A DNA stretch of 64,000 bases from Phymatolithon calcareum. Its lineage: Eukaryota; Rhodophyta; Florideophyceae; Hapalidiales. A program made the translations under genes and the position numbers. Where the stretch lies: the NCBI GenBank assembly GCA_977006965.1, contig OZ345376.1, positions 2,480,001-2,544,000 on the forward strand, given 5' to 3'. Of the stretch, positions 36,127-45,192 are shown one piece after another (position 1 is the stretch's first letter; each line of letters starts with the position of its first letter). The notes under the pieces were generated by a model. That model saw only the letters and a program-made list of their open reading frames with translations. It had not been told where the DNA came from and did not search any database.

Positions 36127-37390
36127 TTATCGCCTAGCTTGGAATGACGTTCTTTTTTCTATTGTGTTATTCTTGCTTGTTTGTTTTGGCGTGGGTTTTG
36201 TCGGTTTGTGAAGGGCCGCAGGCTGTGTGTTCCATGTTTGGCTGTGCGTGGAGTGTAACTCGGTACGCTCCGCGCTGCTTCTCAATCTTTGCCAATACGT
36301 GACATGCTTTCGGTACCCAGCCAGTTTGAGAATATATCCACCCGTTGATGTGAGCAGTACTTGGCAGTTATTGGTTGTGGTCAGCTCGTGAACGGATAGT
36401 AAGTTTTTGTTAAAGCTTGGCGCGCTGCACAGTTCACTCAACGTGATTTTGTACCCGTCTTCTGTTCGAAAATTTGTGCTTCCTGTTGCTGCGGTTCGCG
36501 CTATTGATCCGTTCGGCATTGTAACTGGCAGTGCAGCATCGTTAGTCTGGGTGAGCAGTCACTTGTAGTTGAAAGATGGATTACACGCTGAGTAAATGTC
36601 GCAGTACTCGAAGTTGCTCTTGTCCTTTATTTTGGTGTCCCCCTGTCTATCCAGTTGTTCCTAGTCTTTTTCCAATTCCGCATGATGTTCGCCGTCATAG
36701 ATTGTGTACGCTTGCCTGTAAAGTTCGTCATGATAGTTCTCGTGTTCCACCTGTGGTGCAAAGGGTGCCGTCGGTGCTGCATTGTAAGTTATTCGACCAC
36801 GTCCTCTCTGATGATGACCACCTCCGCGTCCAGCTCGTGTTCCTCGCGCCCGGAATCCATAGTATGGGTCGTACGTACTTTTGCATTAGCCTCTGCCCTT
36901 TCTCACGTTCCTTAAGGCCTATTCTCTCGGTCTCTTCTCCACTTAGCTGATACCGCGACAGATACTTGCCCACCGTATCCATGAGTATGGGTACTATGTC
37001 GCCGAATCTGTCTTCTAGAAGTGTGGTACTCATTGGAAGAAAACTCCTAAATGTCCACTTCACCGCTAATTGTCGATGCCGTACTTTCGAGAACCTTAAG
37101 ATCACCGGAATTCCCCGGGACATCATACGGTATCTTCCTCTTTTTTCTGCTGACCTTCAGGGACTCTTCTTCAGACTTGAAGAGTGATGCTCACAGGGTT
37201 CTCGCTGAAATTCCGTGTTGGAGGTATTCCAACGCCCTTTCGAGCTGCTCATGCTTTAGCATTGCTGTAATATCTCGACACACCAACTGTAGTTCCTCCT
37301 TGTCCAATAGGCTCTTCTTTCGGGCCTTGGCTCTTTCGAGCATCCTCAGTGGAAGAAGCGTTCTCCTGTTTTCAGCTGCTTCCATTCAGC
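36127..37390 (-). pseudogene. Ty1/copia-like gag and protease-region fragment
   Basis: Minus frames from 37390 down give a helical gag-like region (SLLDKEELQLVCRDITAMLK, then VILRFSKVRHRQLAVKW and DTVGKYLSRYQLSGEE). An RGG-rich stretch (RGTRAGRGGGHHQRGRGR) follows at about 36790-36850. Then 36519-36127 reads VTMPNGSIARTA..G, LSELCSAPSFNKNLLSVHEL and a C-terminal GGYILKL. The lPNG...NLLSVHEL spacing is that of the protease/pre-integrase part of copia pol. Integrase, RT and RNase H are absent. The gag-like part is related to the fragment at 30284. Several frame changes make this a relic. Confidence 0.55.
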
Positions 37391-37412
37391 AGAAAAGGCG
37401 GAGTCGCACAGA

Positions 37413-37694
37413 TCAGTATCTGGCGATTGGCCCAGATACTTGCTTGAAAAACGTCCTCTCGAGCTCTTCAATGCTTGTCTGTATTTTTGGCGTCCATACT
37501 CTTCTTCTTCTGTCATCCAGCGCTTCACGAACGATAGAGAAAAGACTCTCGCACATGTTCGACGCTGGTACAACGAATCGCAAGACCATGTACCCAGAAT
37601 CAGAGGAAAGAATGCTTTTGCGACGCTTCAATGGCTCCTCCTCTGGCTCGACAACAATCCATATAGTTTCCGCTGGCTCAACAGGCTCCGTCAT
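37413..37694 (-). pseudogene. hAT-like C-terminal fragment
   Basis: A 93-codon minus frame with MVLRFVVPASNMCESLFSIV followed by REALDDRRRRV, like the P-x-S-x-x-x-E-x-x-F-S dimerisation helix of hAT transposases. Nothing of the catalytic core is present. Its upstream end is made of the first arm of element E1, so E1 inserted into or beside it. Confidence 0.45.
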
Positions 37695-37853
37695 TCAAAT
37701 TTTAATTGAAAAATAGATCGACTGGCTCAACAGGCTCCACAATTCGGGCCTTCTGGGAGTCTTCTCAAAAATATCTTCATTTTCGCAGGGTGCCGCCGGC
37801 GCCTGTTGAGCCAAAGTTGAAATTTATATATTTTTTGCGGAGCCTGTTGAGCC
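37673..37853. mobile_element. small inverted-repeat element E1 with a fourfold motif
   Basis: The motif ctggctcaacaggctcc occurs at 37673-37689 and 37722-37738. Its complement (g.gcctgttgagcc) occurs at 37798-37812 and 37839-37853. The left spacer (32 nt) contains attgaaaaatag and the right spacer (26 nt) aaagttgaaattt...tttttt. It is preceded by gtttccg and followed by acctgc, as in E2. It is too short to code, so it looks like a MITE-type element. Confidence 0.8.
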
Positions 37854-37867
37854 ACCTGCGTTTTTTG

Positions 37868-39361
37868 CCCTGCTCCAATCTCGAAAAGGCGGAATTTGGA
37901 TAGGGAATAGGGTTAGGAATACGGTTGGGTTAGGGCATAGTGTTGGATCATTGCTTTTGAAGACACTTGGCGCTTCACCATTGGTCTGCCGAGATAGATG
38001 CGTAGTGCATTGATTACAGCATGTTCACGACGCAAATTCCGAAATCTGATGCGAGAATCGAACTCTCCTGACAATTTTACGTCGGACAGCCGCGCGATCA
38101 GCGGCGCGAACTATGTCGAAGTCTCAATTGTGCTGCTCGGATACAGCTGTAATGCATGGCGGTAATCGTTCGATTTCTGTATCTGAATAAGAGAATCATG
38201 ATCCGTTATGCTTACTGAATATTATGTGGAGAGTGTGAGAATGGCGGTAAAGTTACAGTATGTTGAAATGAAGGGCACAGAACGGGTGGAGCGGTTTAAG
38301 GTGAAATTGGAGAGGGATTGTGGAAAAATAGAAAGTTTTTGTGAGAGTGGGCTGAGTACTTCGAGAGGGGTGGGAGAGGGCGTAGAAGGAGTATGAGGGT
38401 AGGTTTTGAAAAATGAGGAAAATTTGGCGGATGGAAAATTTTGCGGATGGAGGGTGGACTAAGGCTTCGCCTTAGTCTTCGTGAGGGGGGCTCCGCCCCC
38501 CTCACACTCCCCCGGGGAAAGTGAATCGTAGGTGTGGTGTGGTGTTGCAGGGTTGTGCAAGTGGATAGAGCAGGTGGTGGAAGGTGGTGGACATGATGTA
38601 AGTAGGAAGAGGGAGTACGTGTGCAATGGGTTTCGAAAGGGGCCGTGAAGATGGTGATTGTATTAACAGTTTAGAGTATATTTATATGTAGTGAAGTGGG
38701 GAGAATGTTGTGACGGGGTGAGATTGCCACGTGTGCATATGAGAGACTTGTCCAAAAATAGAAACTGGACAAATGACACGTGTGTGATTGTCATGACGTG
38801 ATATGTGTAAAATGCATATGTTGGATGTGATGAGCGACGGTTTGTCACGTGTATAGGACGATTTCGGGTTCGCGGATGACTTGACACGTGGTGCAACTCA
38901 TTTAGGGTTGCCAGACGGGTTGACCTACGTATATACTTCTTCCGGGTGGCTGGGCTGACCTCCATTGTAGATTTTAATTGCATTTATACAATGGGAGTAG
39001 GTCGTCAGGGTGTAGGTACAATATACTCCACGATTCTGTACCATCTTCACGCTGGGACGAAAAAGGTGTGGTGTTGCAGGCGTGAGCAAGTGGATGGGCC
39101 AGTTGGCGCTTCGGCGCCGTGTATTCCTCGAGTTTTGGTTGTAGACAAATAAAAAACGAAGGACACTGGGGATTCCCGAGTGATCCCTCATCTCGGTACT
39201 AATCCAGCCTGTCGAACCTTATCTTGCAAGTTCGGAATGGGTTTGCGAGCATGTTTCTGAAGTATGGTCCTTCGTGGTGATGATGGTGTGACGGAAGGTA
39301 GATATAGGATGATTCGGGATTGGAAGAAGTCCACTTGGCTGATGGCAATTCCCCATTCCCT
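37868..39361 (-). repeat. single diverged 5S rDNA unit
   Basis: About 1490 bp aligning end to end with the 1510-bp unit at 54293-64000: telomere-like block at 37900-37950, both hairpins at 38457-38477 and 38481-38505, four CACGTG sites at about 38735-38900, then a 5S gene. Roughly one base in ten differs outside the conserved elements. The homology starts and ends at the same phase of the repeat, with ccct at both ends. Confidence 0.92.
39156..39275 (-). rRNA. 5S rRNA: 5S ribosomal RNA (solo copy)
   Basis: The 120-nt minus-strand gene has a 9-bp terminal helix (acgaaggac with gtccttcgt), the loop C word cccattccgaac and the internal control region of 5S genes. A T run follows the 3' end (39151-39156 read on the minus strand). 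It differs from the array copies at three bases within 12 nt: it has the usual tagtac...gatg loop E, while the array has tagtgc...ggtg. A TATA-like word (tatatcta) lies about 24-31 nt upstream. Confidence 0.92.
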
Positions 39362-39376
39362 ATACTGTTTCCGGGC

Positions 39377-39564
39377 GGGGGGAATGGCGCTAAGTCTGAG
39401 AAATAATTGAAAAATAGAATTAGTGGGGGGAATGGCGCTGAAATTATATGCGTTTCCGGGCCGTACGGGCATGCATGCGAATACGGCCTGTATTCGACGG
39501 TGATTTTCAGCGCCATTCCCCCCAAAGTTAAAATTCACTAATTTTTTGTGTCGCCATTCCCCCC
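39377..39564. mobile_element. small inverted-repeat element E2 with a fourfold motif
   Basis: The motif ggggggaatggcgct occurs at 39377-39391 and 39425-39439, its complement at 39509-39523 and (13 of 15 nt) at 39552-39564. The left spacer (33 nt) contains attgaaaaatagaatt and the right spacer (28 nt) aaagttaaaattcactaattttttg, both like E1 although the motif itself is different. It is preceded by gtttccg and followed by acctgc. It starts 15 bp after the solo 5S unit ends. Confidence 0.85.
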
Positions 39565-39836
39565 ACCTGCCAAATTGCCTGGAACGTAATAATTTATTTC
39601 CTGCCAGAAGAATTTTTTTTACAGTTTATATGACAGGATAGCTTCGTGTCTGAGCGTCTATTATTGAAACAGCTTTAGGACGTCGTCGACCACTTCGTGA
39701 GCAGGATCTGTATTTAACGAGATTTCCAATTGGACAATGCAATGGATTCCCAGGGAGGACTGCTATCACGCCTGTACACTCGCGCGTTCGACTTCTCGCG
39801 CTTACACGTCACTCAATCTCCCGATATCGCGTGGAT
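39565..39836 (+). promoter_or_regulatory. probable promoter region of the helicase gene
   Basis: 272 bp between E2 and the first ATG. A tttatatga word near 39625 could serve as a TATA element. The 35-nt palindrome found near the other two genes is not seen here. Confidence 0.3.
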
Positions 39837-42800
39837 ATGGAGGATAATGATGTATCGGATCTGGGGGAAGCTGATTTAGCTCAGCTGGGCCAACAACACA
39901 TTCGACCATGTGCGGCAACCGGGTCGTTTATTTGTTCGAGGCCGACGACATGCGGGTTTGAGATTGCGTGCACGAAGAAAACATTCCTGCAGCATCTCAA
40001 GCGGTGCGGACATGAGCTCACAACCGCAGAGTCGGTCCATTTATGGAACTGTGCTCTTCGGTCCTCGGCTGTTTTTAGTATGCCGCACCCACATCGTGAA
40101 GCGTACCGTCAAGGCGGTGCAGGTCAAGGAGAGCTTCCTCCGATTGACGGTTTGCCTGTGGTCATGGCTTTGAAGTGTCCACGCTGTGATGTTCTCGCGG
40201 AGTCAGCGGATACGATTCGTAGGCACAGCAAGAATGTTCACAGCTCATCAATTTCTAGATCGACTATCCGGTCTCTGGTGGCAGTGCCCTGTCAGTCTTT
40301 ATCGCGGAAGAAGGCCGCGAAGAAACTGTTTATGGTGTCGGCGACAGAAGAGAATGCGGAGCCCGTAGCGTGTTCTGAGAGATTGATGCATGCCGTTGCT
40401 ACCTATGATCCTGGACAAGTGCCGGGGTCTCATATTCGTGCTGCTAGCGATCGCGAAAAAAGCAGTTTTGTGAGCCTTGCACAATGTCAAGAACGCCTGG
40501 ATAGTCAGGGTCTTGAAATGGAAGATGCTTGGTCACTTGTACGGTTTCCCACAACAAACGATGATACACGCCTTTTATCTGTTGCAAATCATCTGTCGAA
40601 AGCTCTGGAAGGCCTGTTTGTGGAAGCTCGGGAGCTGTTTACAACTATCGACAGCTTTCGGTCGACATTGTTGACCATTGGAACAAGTGGTACTCTGGAT
40701 AAGAAACAGGGCTTTCGATTTCTGCCGAACGACAGGGGTGGAAACAGCAGCGTGGAGAAGTATGCGAGAAATGCACGCATGCTTCTCCTCGTGGCGTGCC
40801 GTGTGTACCTTGATCGAGTCAAGTACCCTAAGATCACCATGTCAGTAGAGCAATGCATGGCGGCGGAGAAGCTGATATGTGCATGCGGGCCTGACGCGGA
40901 CCGTGAAGCTGTACAAGAGAAGGTGCATCGCTTGCTCTATGCAGCGCTCTTTCAGGAGAGCAGTATGGGTCGTGGAAGCACTAGACCTTTCGCGTCTGCC
41001 GTTGCTGCATGTCTCTGTGTTGCTGGAGACAGTGTGGACAAGCTCTTCTTTAAGCAAGGAAACCAACTGTCTCCGATAATTTCGGCTATTCTCTATGCAG
41101 GGTCATGCCGTGCTCTGCTAGAGATTCGAAAGTACTCGGAAGAAGCGATGACAGCCGAGGTGGAAGAGACTGTGGAAAGGGTGCTGGGACCGGAGGCCAA
41201 GGCCGGAATATCCGTTTTTGTTGACTTGCGGTCGATATGCGCCACCGTGCGAGCGGAAGAGGTTGTTGAGAACAGGTACAGGAAGTGTCCCACTCACGAA
41301 CACTGTGGAATGGTTCGGGGAATTGAGCTAAGTGGAGTCAAGCTTGGAGCCGCTGTCCTTAATATGCAGGCAGATCTACGGAAGAAGATCTTTGAGGTTT
41401 TGCTGAAATCGAAGGCGCTTCCTAATGATTTTCGAGTATCTTGTGACAAGATGGTGGATGATGTGGAGAAAACGACGCCGGGGTACTGGGCTCTAGCAGA
41501 CGTGCGAAATGCAGCATTTGTCGGGCAATGCACTACATGGATGCAGTTGAATGTTGTGGCAGATATAGCGGATTGTGATCTCGGGGCATGGTGCCAGGCT
41601 GCTAAAGACCTCGTGCCACTCTTGCTGTGCACAGTTCATTTGTCCTGTGGAGCGCCAAGCCGCGGAACCGAGCTTGGGAGCATGTCGCTGCGGAATACAC
41701 ACAGTAAGAAGCGCGCATTCTTTTTTGTTGTGCACGAAATCATGATTATTCCGACGTTTCACAAGATGCGAGCAATACTTCGAGGTGCAATGAGCTTCAT
41801 TTCGCGGCACCTGGACAAGGAGACTTCGTTTCTATTTAAAGCGTTTTTCTTGTTGGTGCATCCAGTTATCGTTGCACATGCGGGAATAGAAGACGAGTCA
41901 GTACCCGTACCGGTCGGTTTGGAAGGGGAGCAGCTGCTCCGGAAGCGATCACTGGTTCGAGACAGTGTTTGTTTAGGGACGATGGAGGCTGAGGACGTGG
42001 CCCGCGAGATAGGGCGTGTGTTTACTCAATACGAAATTGAATTCACATTCTCTTTGTACAGGCATTGGCAAAGAGGTTATGCGAAGGAGCGAGGAGCAAA
42101 GTCAGCGATGGGGCGATGCTACCGGATGGGTACCGGTGAGGATGAATTTGAAGACGACGAGACTTTGGAGGGGACATTCGAAGCAAGCATATTGCAAGCC
42201 GGACATTCGATGCGTACGGCGCGATTAAGCTACGCGCAGACGGGCCGGCTAGGAGAGCTGTCCGCTGGAGCTACTGAGGAAAAGATGGAATTGTTTCGCC
42301 AGGCATCGTACGAGTGGCACCAAGACCTTGGACTGCGGAAGATGGAGGATGGAACTGCGGAGGTGTGCAATGGACAGTTCGGCGTACCGATTGGAGGGCC
42401 GGAGGTGTCGAATGGCCAGTCCGGGTGTCAGACGATCGGAAGTGGAAATGAACGCATGAGCCCGGCAGTGATGAGGAGTATGTCGGAGTCTATAGCGAGC
42501 CTTGTTCTCCAGCGACTCGGGTCTCAGAGAATTACCCCTCAAAGTGTGTGTCGTCGACTTGATTTCGAGGAAGAGGCGTCAGAAACTTTGCAATATGGCG
42601 TGAGCGTGGAGCCGACAGGGATTTCATCCGAACGAAGGCATGGATTCGAAGCTCTTCAAGCACTTCGAAAGGTGACGAGGGATCCACAAGCCGAATTTCG
42701 GTCGGACGAGCAGCGAAAGGCCATGGAGGCGATTGCTGAGAATCGGAGTGATGTTGCCGTTGTCCTGTCGACTGGATGCGGGAAGACGGCAGTTGTGATA

Positions 42801-44594
42801 GAACCGATTGTGTACGAGCACGGGGTAACGGTGTGGGTATGTCCTCTTAGAGCGCTTCGGCAGGAAACGAAGGAACGCTTTGAGCGTGCCGGTATTACAG
42901 CGCATTGTTCGGAGTCGTATGCGGACGAAGTGCATGGACTTGGAAATATACTTCTCGTTGCGCCGGAGGAGATTGGACTATCGGAGTTGAGTGGAGTTTT
43001 GAATCGTTTGAGTCAAGCAGGCAATTTGAACCGTATTGTCATTGACGAGGCGCACATACCTCTGTTTTCACGTGAATACCGGGAGTGCATGGTGCGATTG
43101 CAGACGGTGGGAGCGGTGGGATGGAAAGGACAGCGGGTACTGCTAACGGCGACTGCACCAGAGACGATGCTTGTGCGCATTGCACGTATTTGTGGAGTCG
43201 AACGAGATGGTCTGGAAGTTATCCGAGGTGACCCTTGTCGACCGAATCTTGTAATTAATGTTCTGGATCTCGAAGGCAGCAAGATGGACACGCTGAAGAA
43301 GGGAATTGTGATTCAAGTCCGCCTTGCGTCTGCAAGAGCTCGACGACCGGCATTGATAGAGAAGCGCAAGGAATTCGGAGCCAAATGTTTGATTGTGTGC
43401 CTAACGATAGCGGACGTGCATCTCGTTGTGGAAACGTTGAAGAGGCAAAAGTATAAGCACGTAAATGTGCTGATGTACCACAGCAAGATGAAGACGGAGC
43501 ATCGGAATGAATCACAATCGATGTGGAAGCTAGTCAAGCCGGACAAGCTTACTGTTATGGTGGCGACGGATGGATTCTCTACTGGTACAGATGCGCCTGA
43601 CGTCCGCAGCGTTATTATTGCGGGAGGGTCAAGATCATTGATCGAGTTGTGGCAAGCGTGCGGTCGTGGGGGTCGAGATGGGAAGGCGGCATATGTTACC
43701 GTTCTGTTCCATGGTGGTCATTTAACTCGAGCGTCAGCAGGGAACGTGACAGAGCCAATTGAAGGAGCAGAAAACTTTGAAGAGTGGGCCAGGAACAAGT
43801 CACGGTGCAGGCGAGTTGGCATCGAGGAAACAATGGAAGGATTGGAACAGTACCCTACATGCATGGAGCGGGGGAACGGGACTGAGGCTTGCGACGTGTG
43901 CAGGCAAAGAGCGGGCGAATCAAGAGAACGAGCGCTGGGATGCGGATCTGTGACCGTCTGTGGAAGCAAGCGTCCGTCGGAGACTGAGCTGGAGCGTGCT
44001 CATAAGAAGCGAGCACTGGCACAGCGTGAGTCGGAGGAGCAGACTATTCGAATGAGGAAGTGGGGTAAGGAACTGTCAAAGTATTGTGCGGCGTGCCTCT
44101 TCGACGCTTGCACCTCTAAAGACTATATGTTTCATCCGAAAGAATATGCGAGGCTTGTGCGCGGGAATGTGCAGATGTGTAATTTGGCATCGTGCCGTCA
44201 AATCAAGTTGGTATGCGTGCGGTGTTTGCAGCCGGAGCATCGTGTTAAGGACTGCAAAGTACTACCATCTGTTCAAGGGACAGGAAAGACACGTTGCCGT
44301 CGATGCTTTATTGAAGGGGTAAATGGGCGGAATATTCACTGGCCTAGTGAATTTGGGAGAGCATTAGCATGTCCCTTCGAGGCGTGCACCAAGTTTGTGA
44401 TGCTTTGCTATCGAAATACGGCAACGCGAGAATCGCTGCTGGAGATTGTGCCGATAGAGCGGAGACAGAGGATTAGAAGTGCGACAGAGTTTGCGGATTG
44501 GCTGGTGAACGACAATGTTGAAGATCATGCAGGAATATTCGAAGCTCTGGAATGGGCGCACAAGCATTTGAAGCTGAAGTACTTTGATATTTGA
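39837..44594 (+). CDS. zinc-finger / tyrosine-recombinase-like / RecQ-type helicase
   Basis: I start at ATG 39837, giving about 1585 aa; the frame is open two codons earlier but only from a GTG. Residues about 35-60 and 115-137 form cysteine/histidine fingers (the second is CPRCDVLAESADTIRRHSKNVH-like C2H2). Residues 605-805 carry a possible tyrosine-recombinase set: R in APSRGTEL, H-x-x-R in YRHWQRGYA, GHS, and Y in TARLSYAQ. Residues 950-1290 are an SF2 RecQ-like helicase with Walker A STGCGKT (about 980), DEAH (about 1072), TATAP and QACGRGGRDG (about 1274). The C-terminal 170 residues hold many Cys/His pairs. Fungal telomere-linked RecQ helicases share this plan. Likely nuclear and acting on DNA. 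The frame is intact in a region of decayed genes. AATAAA lies at 44618. Confidence 0.85.
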   Translation: MEDNDVSDLGEADLAQLGQQHIRPCAATGSFICSRPTTCGFEIACTKKTFLQHLKRCGHELTTAESVHLWNCALRSSAVFSMPHPHREAYRQGGAGQGELPPIDGLPVVMALKCPRCDVLAESADTIRRHSKNVHSSSISRSTIRSLVAVPCQSLSRKKAAKKLFMVSATEENAEPVACSERLMHAVATYDPGQVPGSHIRAASDREKSSFVSLAQCQERLDSQGLEMEDAWSLVRFPTTNDDTRLLSVANHLSKALEGLFVEARELFTTIDSFRSTLLTIGTSGTLDKKQGFRFLPNDRGGNSSVEKYARNARMLLLVACRVYLDRVKYPKITMSVEQCMAAEKLICACGPDADREAVQEKVHRLLYAALFQESSMGRGSTRPFASAVAACLCVAGDSVDKLFFKQGNQLSPIISAILYAGSCRALLEIRKYSEEAMTAEVEETVERVLGPEAKAGISVFVDLRSICATVRAEEVVENRYRKCPTHEHCGMVRGIELSGVKLGAAVLNMQADLRKKIFEVLLKSKALPNDFRVSCDKMVDDVEKTTPGYWALADVRNAAFVGQCTTWMQLNVVADIADCDLGAWCQAAKDLVPLLLCTVHLSCGAPSRGTELGSMSLRNTHSKKRAFFFVVHEIMIIPTFHKMRAILRGAMSFISRHLDKETSFLFKAFFLLVHPVIVAHAGIEDESVPVPVGLEGEQLLRKRSLVRDSVCLGTMEAEDVAREIGRVFTQYEIEFTFSLYRHWQRGYAKERGAKSAMGRCYRMGTGEDEFEDDETLEGTFEASILQAGHSMRTARLSYAQTGRLGELSAGATEEKMELFRQASYEWHQDLGLRKMEDGTAEVCNGQFGVPIGGPEVSNGQSGCQTIGSGNERMSPAVMRSMSESIASLVLQRLGSQRITPQSVCRRLDFEEEASETLQYGVSVEPTGISSERRHGFEALQALRKVTRDPQAEFRSDEQRKAMEAIAENRSDVAVVLSTGCGKTAVVIEPIVYEHGVTVWVCPLRALRQETKERFERAGITAHCSESYADEVHGLGNILLVAPEEIGLSELSGVLNRLSQAGNLNRIVIDEAHIPLFSREYRECMVRLQTVGAVGWKGQRVLLTATAPETMLVRIARICGVERDGLEVIRGDPCRPNLVINVLDLEGSKMDTLKKGIVIQVRLASARARRPALIEKRKEFGAKCLIVCLTIADVHLVVETLKRQKYKHVNVLMYHSKMKTEHRNESQSMWKLVKPDKLTVMVATDGFSTGTDAPDVRSVIIAGGSRSLIELWQACGRGGRDGKAAYVTVLFHGGHLTRASAGNVTEPIEGAENFEEWARNKSRCRRVGIEETMEGLEQYPTCMERGNGTEACDVCRQRAGESRERALGCGSVTVCGSKRPSETELERAHKKRALAQRESEEQTIRMRKWGKELSKYCAACLFDACTSKDYMFHPKEYARLVRGNVQMCNLASCRQIKLVCVRCLQPEHRVKDCKVLPSVQGTGKTRCRRCFIEGVNGRNIHWPSEFGRALACPFEACTKFVMLCYRNTATRESLLEIVPIERRQRIRSATEFADWLVNDNVEDHAGIFEALEWAHKHLKLKYFDI

Positions 44595-44710
44595 ATAGGG
44601 AATAGGAAAGCAATTGTAATAAATGTGATGGGAAATGTTTCTATGAATATGTGTGAATTGGTAGTTTGGTAGTTTTGAGTAATATGATAAGAAAATGTTT
44701 ACTTTACGTG

Positions 44711-44727
44711 AGAGATCTGAGATCTCT
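44711..44727. promoter_or_regulatory. palindrome copy 1 (AGAGATCT-G-AGATCTCT)
   Basis: 17-nt perfect palindrome about an unpaired centre, followed on the right by ggtgtagaacc, the longer right arm seen in copy 5. It contains two GATC sites. Confidence 0.9.
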
Positions 44728-44838
44728 GGTGTAGAACCTAAAAGTATGACAACTGTAATATGGGAAAGTATGAGACGAACGTTGATGTAGAACTGAAACG
44801 TAAGATATTAAAAAGTGTGATAAATTTAGTCTCCACGG

Positions 44839-44857
44839 CAGAGATCTGAGATCTCTG
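44839..44857. promoter_or_regulatory. palindrome copy 2
   Basis: 19-nt CAGAGATCT-G-AGATCTCTG, flanked on the right by gcatagaatcc, a variant of the long arm. Confidence 0.9.
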
Positions 44858-45192
44858 GCATAGAATCCAAATTTGAATGTGCGTGAACCAAAATTTCGCC
44901 TTCGCCCACCGGATACACTACAATATCGATATCTGAGCACAACCAGTTTATAATGGAAGAGCAGAAGGCAAGAGCCTTTTCCCGACAATGTATTTTTTCT
45001 CATTAGGAGTAGAATGAAATCAAATTTATTGAAACAAATGCAGCTCTATTGGTGACAGAAAGTGGTAACTGAATGGTCGCATCTCGGCACAGAAAGCAAA
45101 TTGAGGAGAAAGATTACTGTAGATAGAGAAGAGACGCTGACTTTGGATGATGATGATGTGTTCTATTTTTTCTGCTTCGTACGCCTGTCTTT

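Larger units (their letters stand above)
44595..45192. other. convergent intergenic region
   Basis: Between the stop of the helicase gene and the stop of the 604-codon gene. It holds AATAAA signals for each direction (44618-44623 plus strand; 45025-45030 minus strand) and two palindromes described separately. Confidence 0.6.

Noticed and set aside
37868-39361. Helitron with tandem copies
   Set aside because: No TC start, CTRR end or A-T insertion site was found. The unit is explained by 5S rDNA.
39831-39836. Start of the helicase protein two codons upstream
   Set aside because: That codon is GTG. A eukaryotic start at ATG 39837 is preferred.
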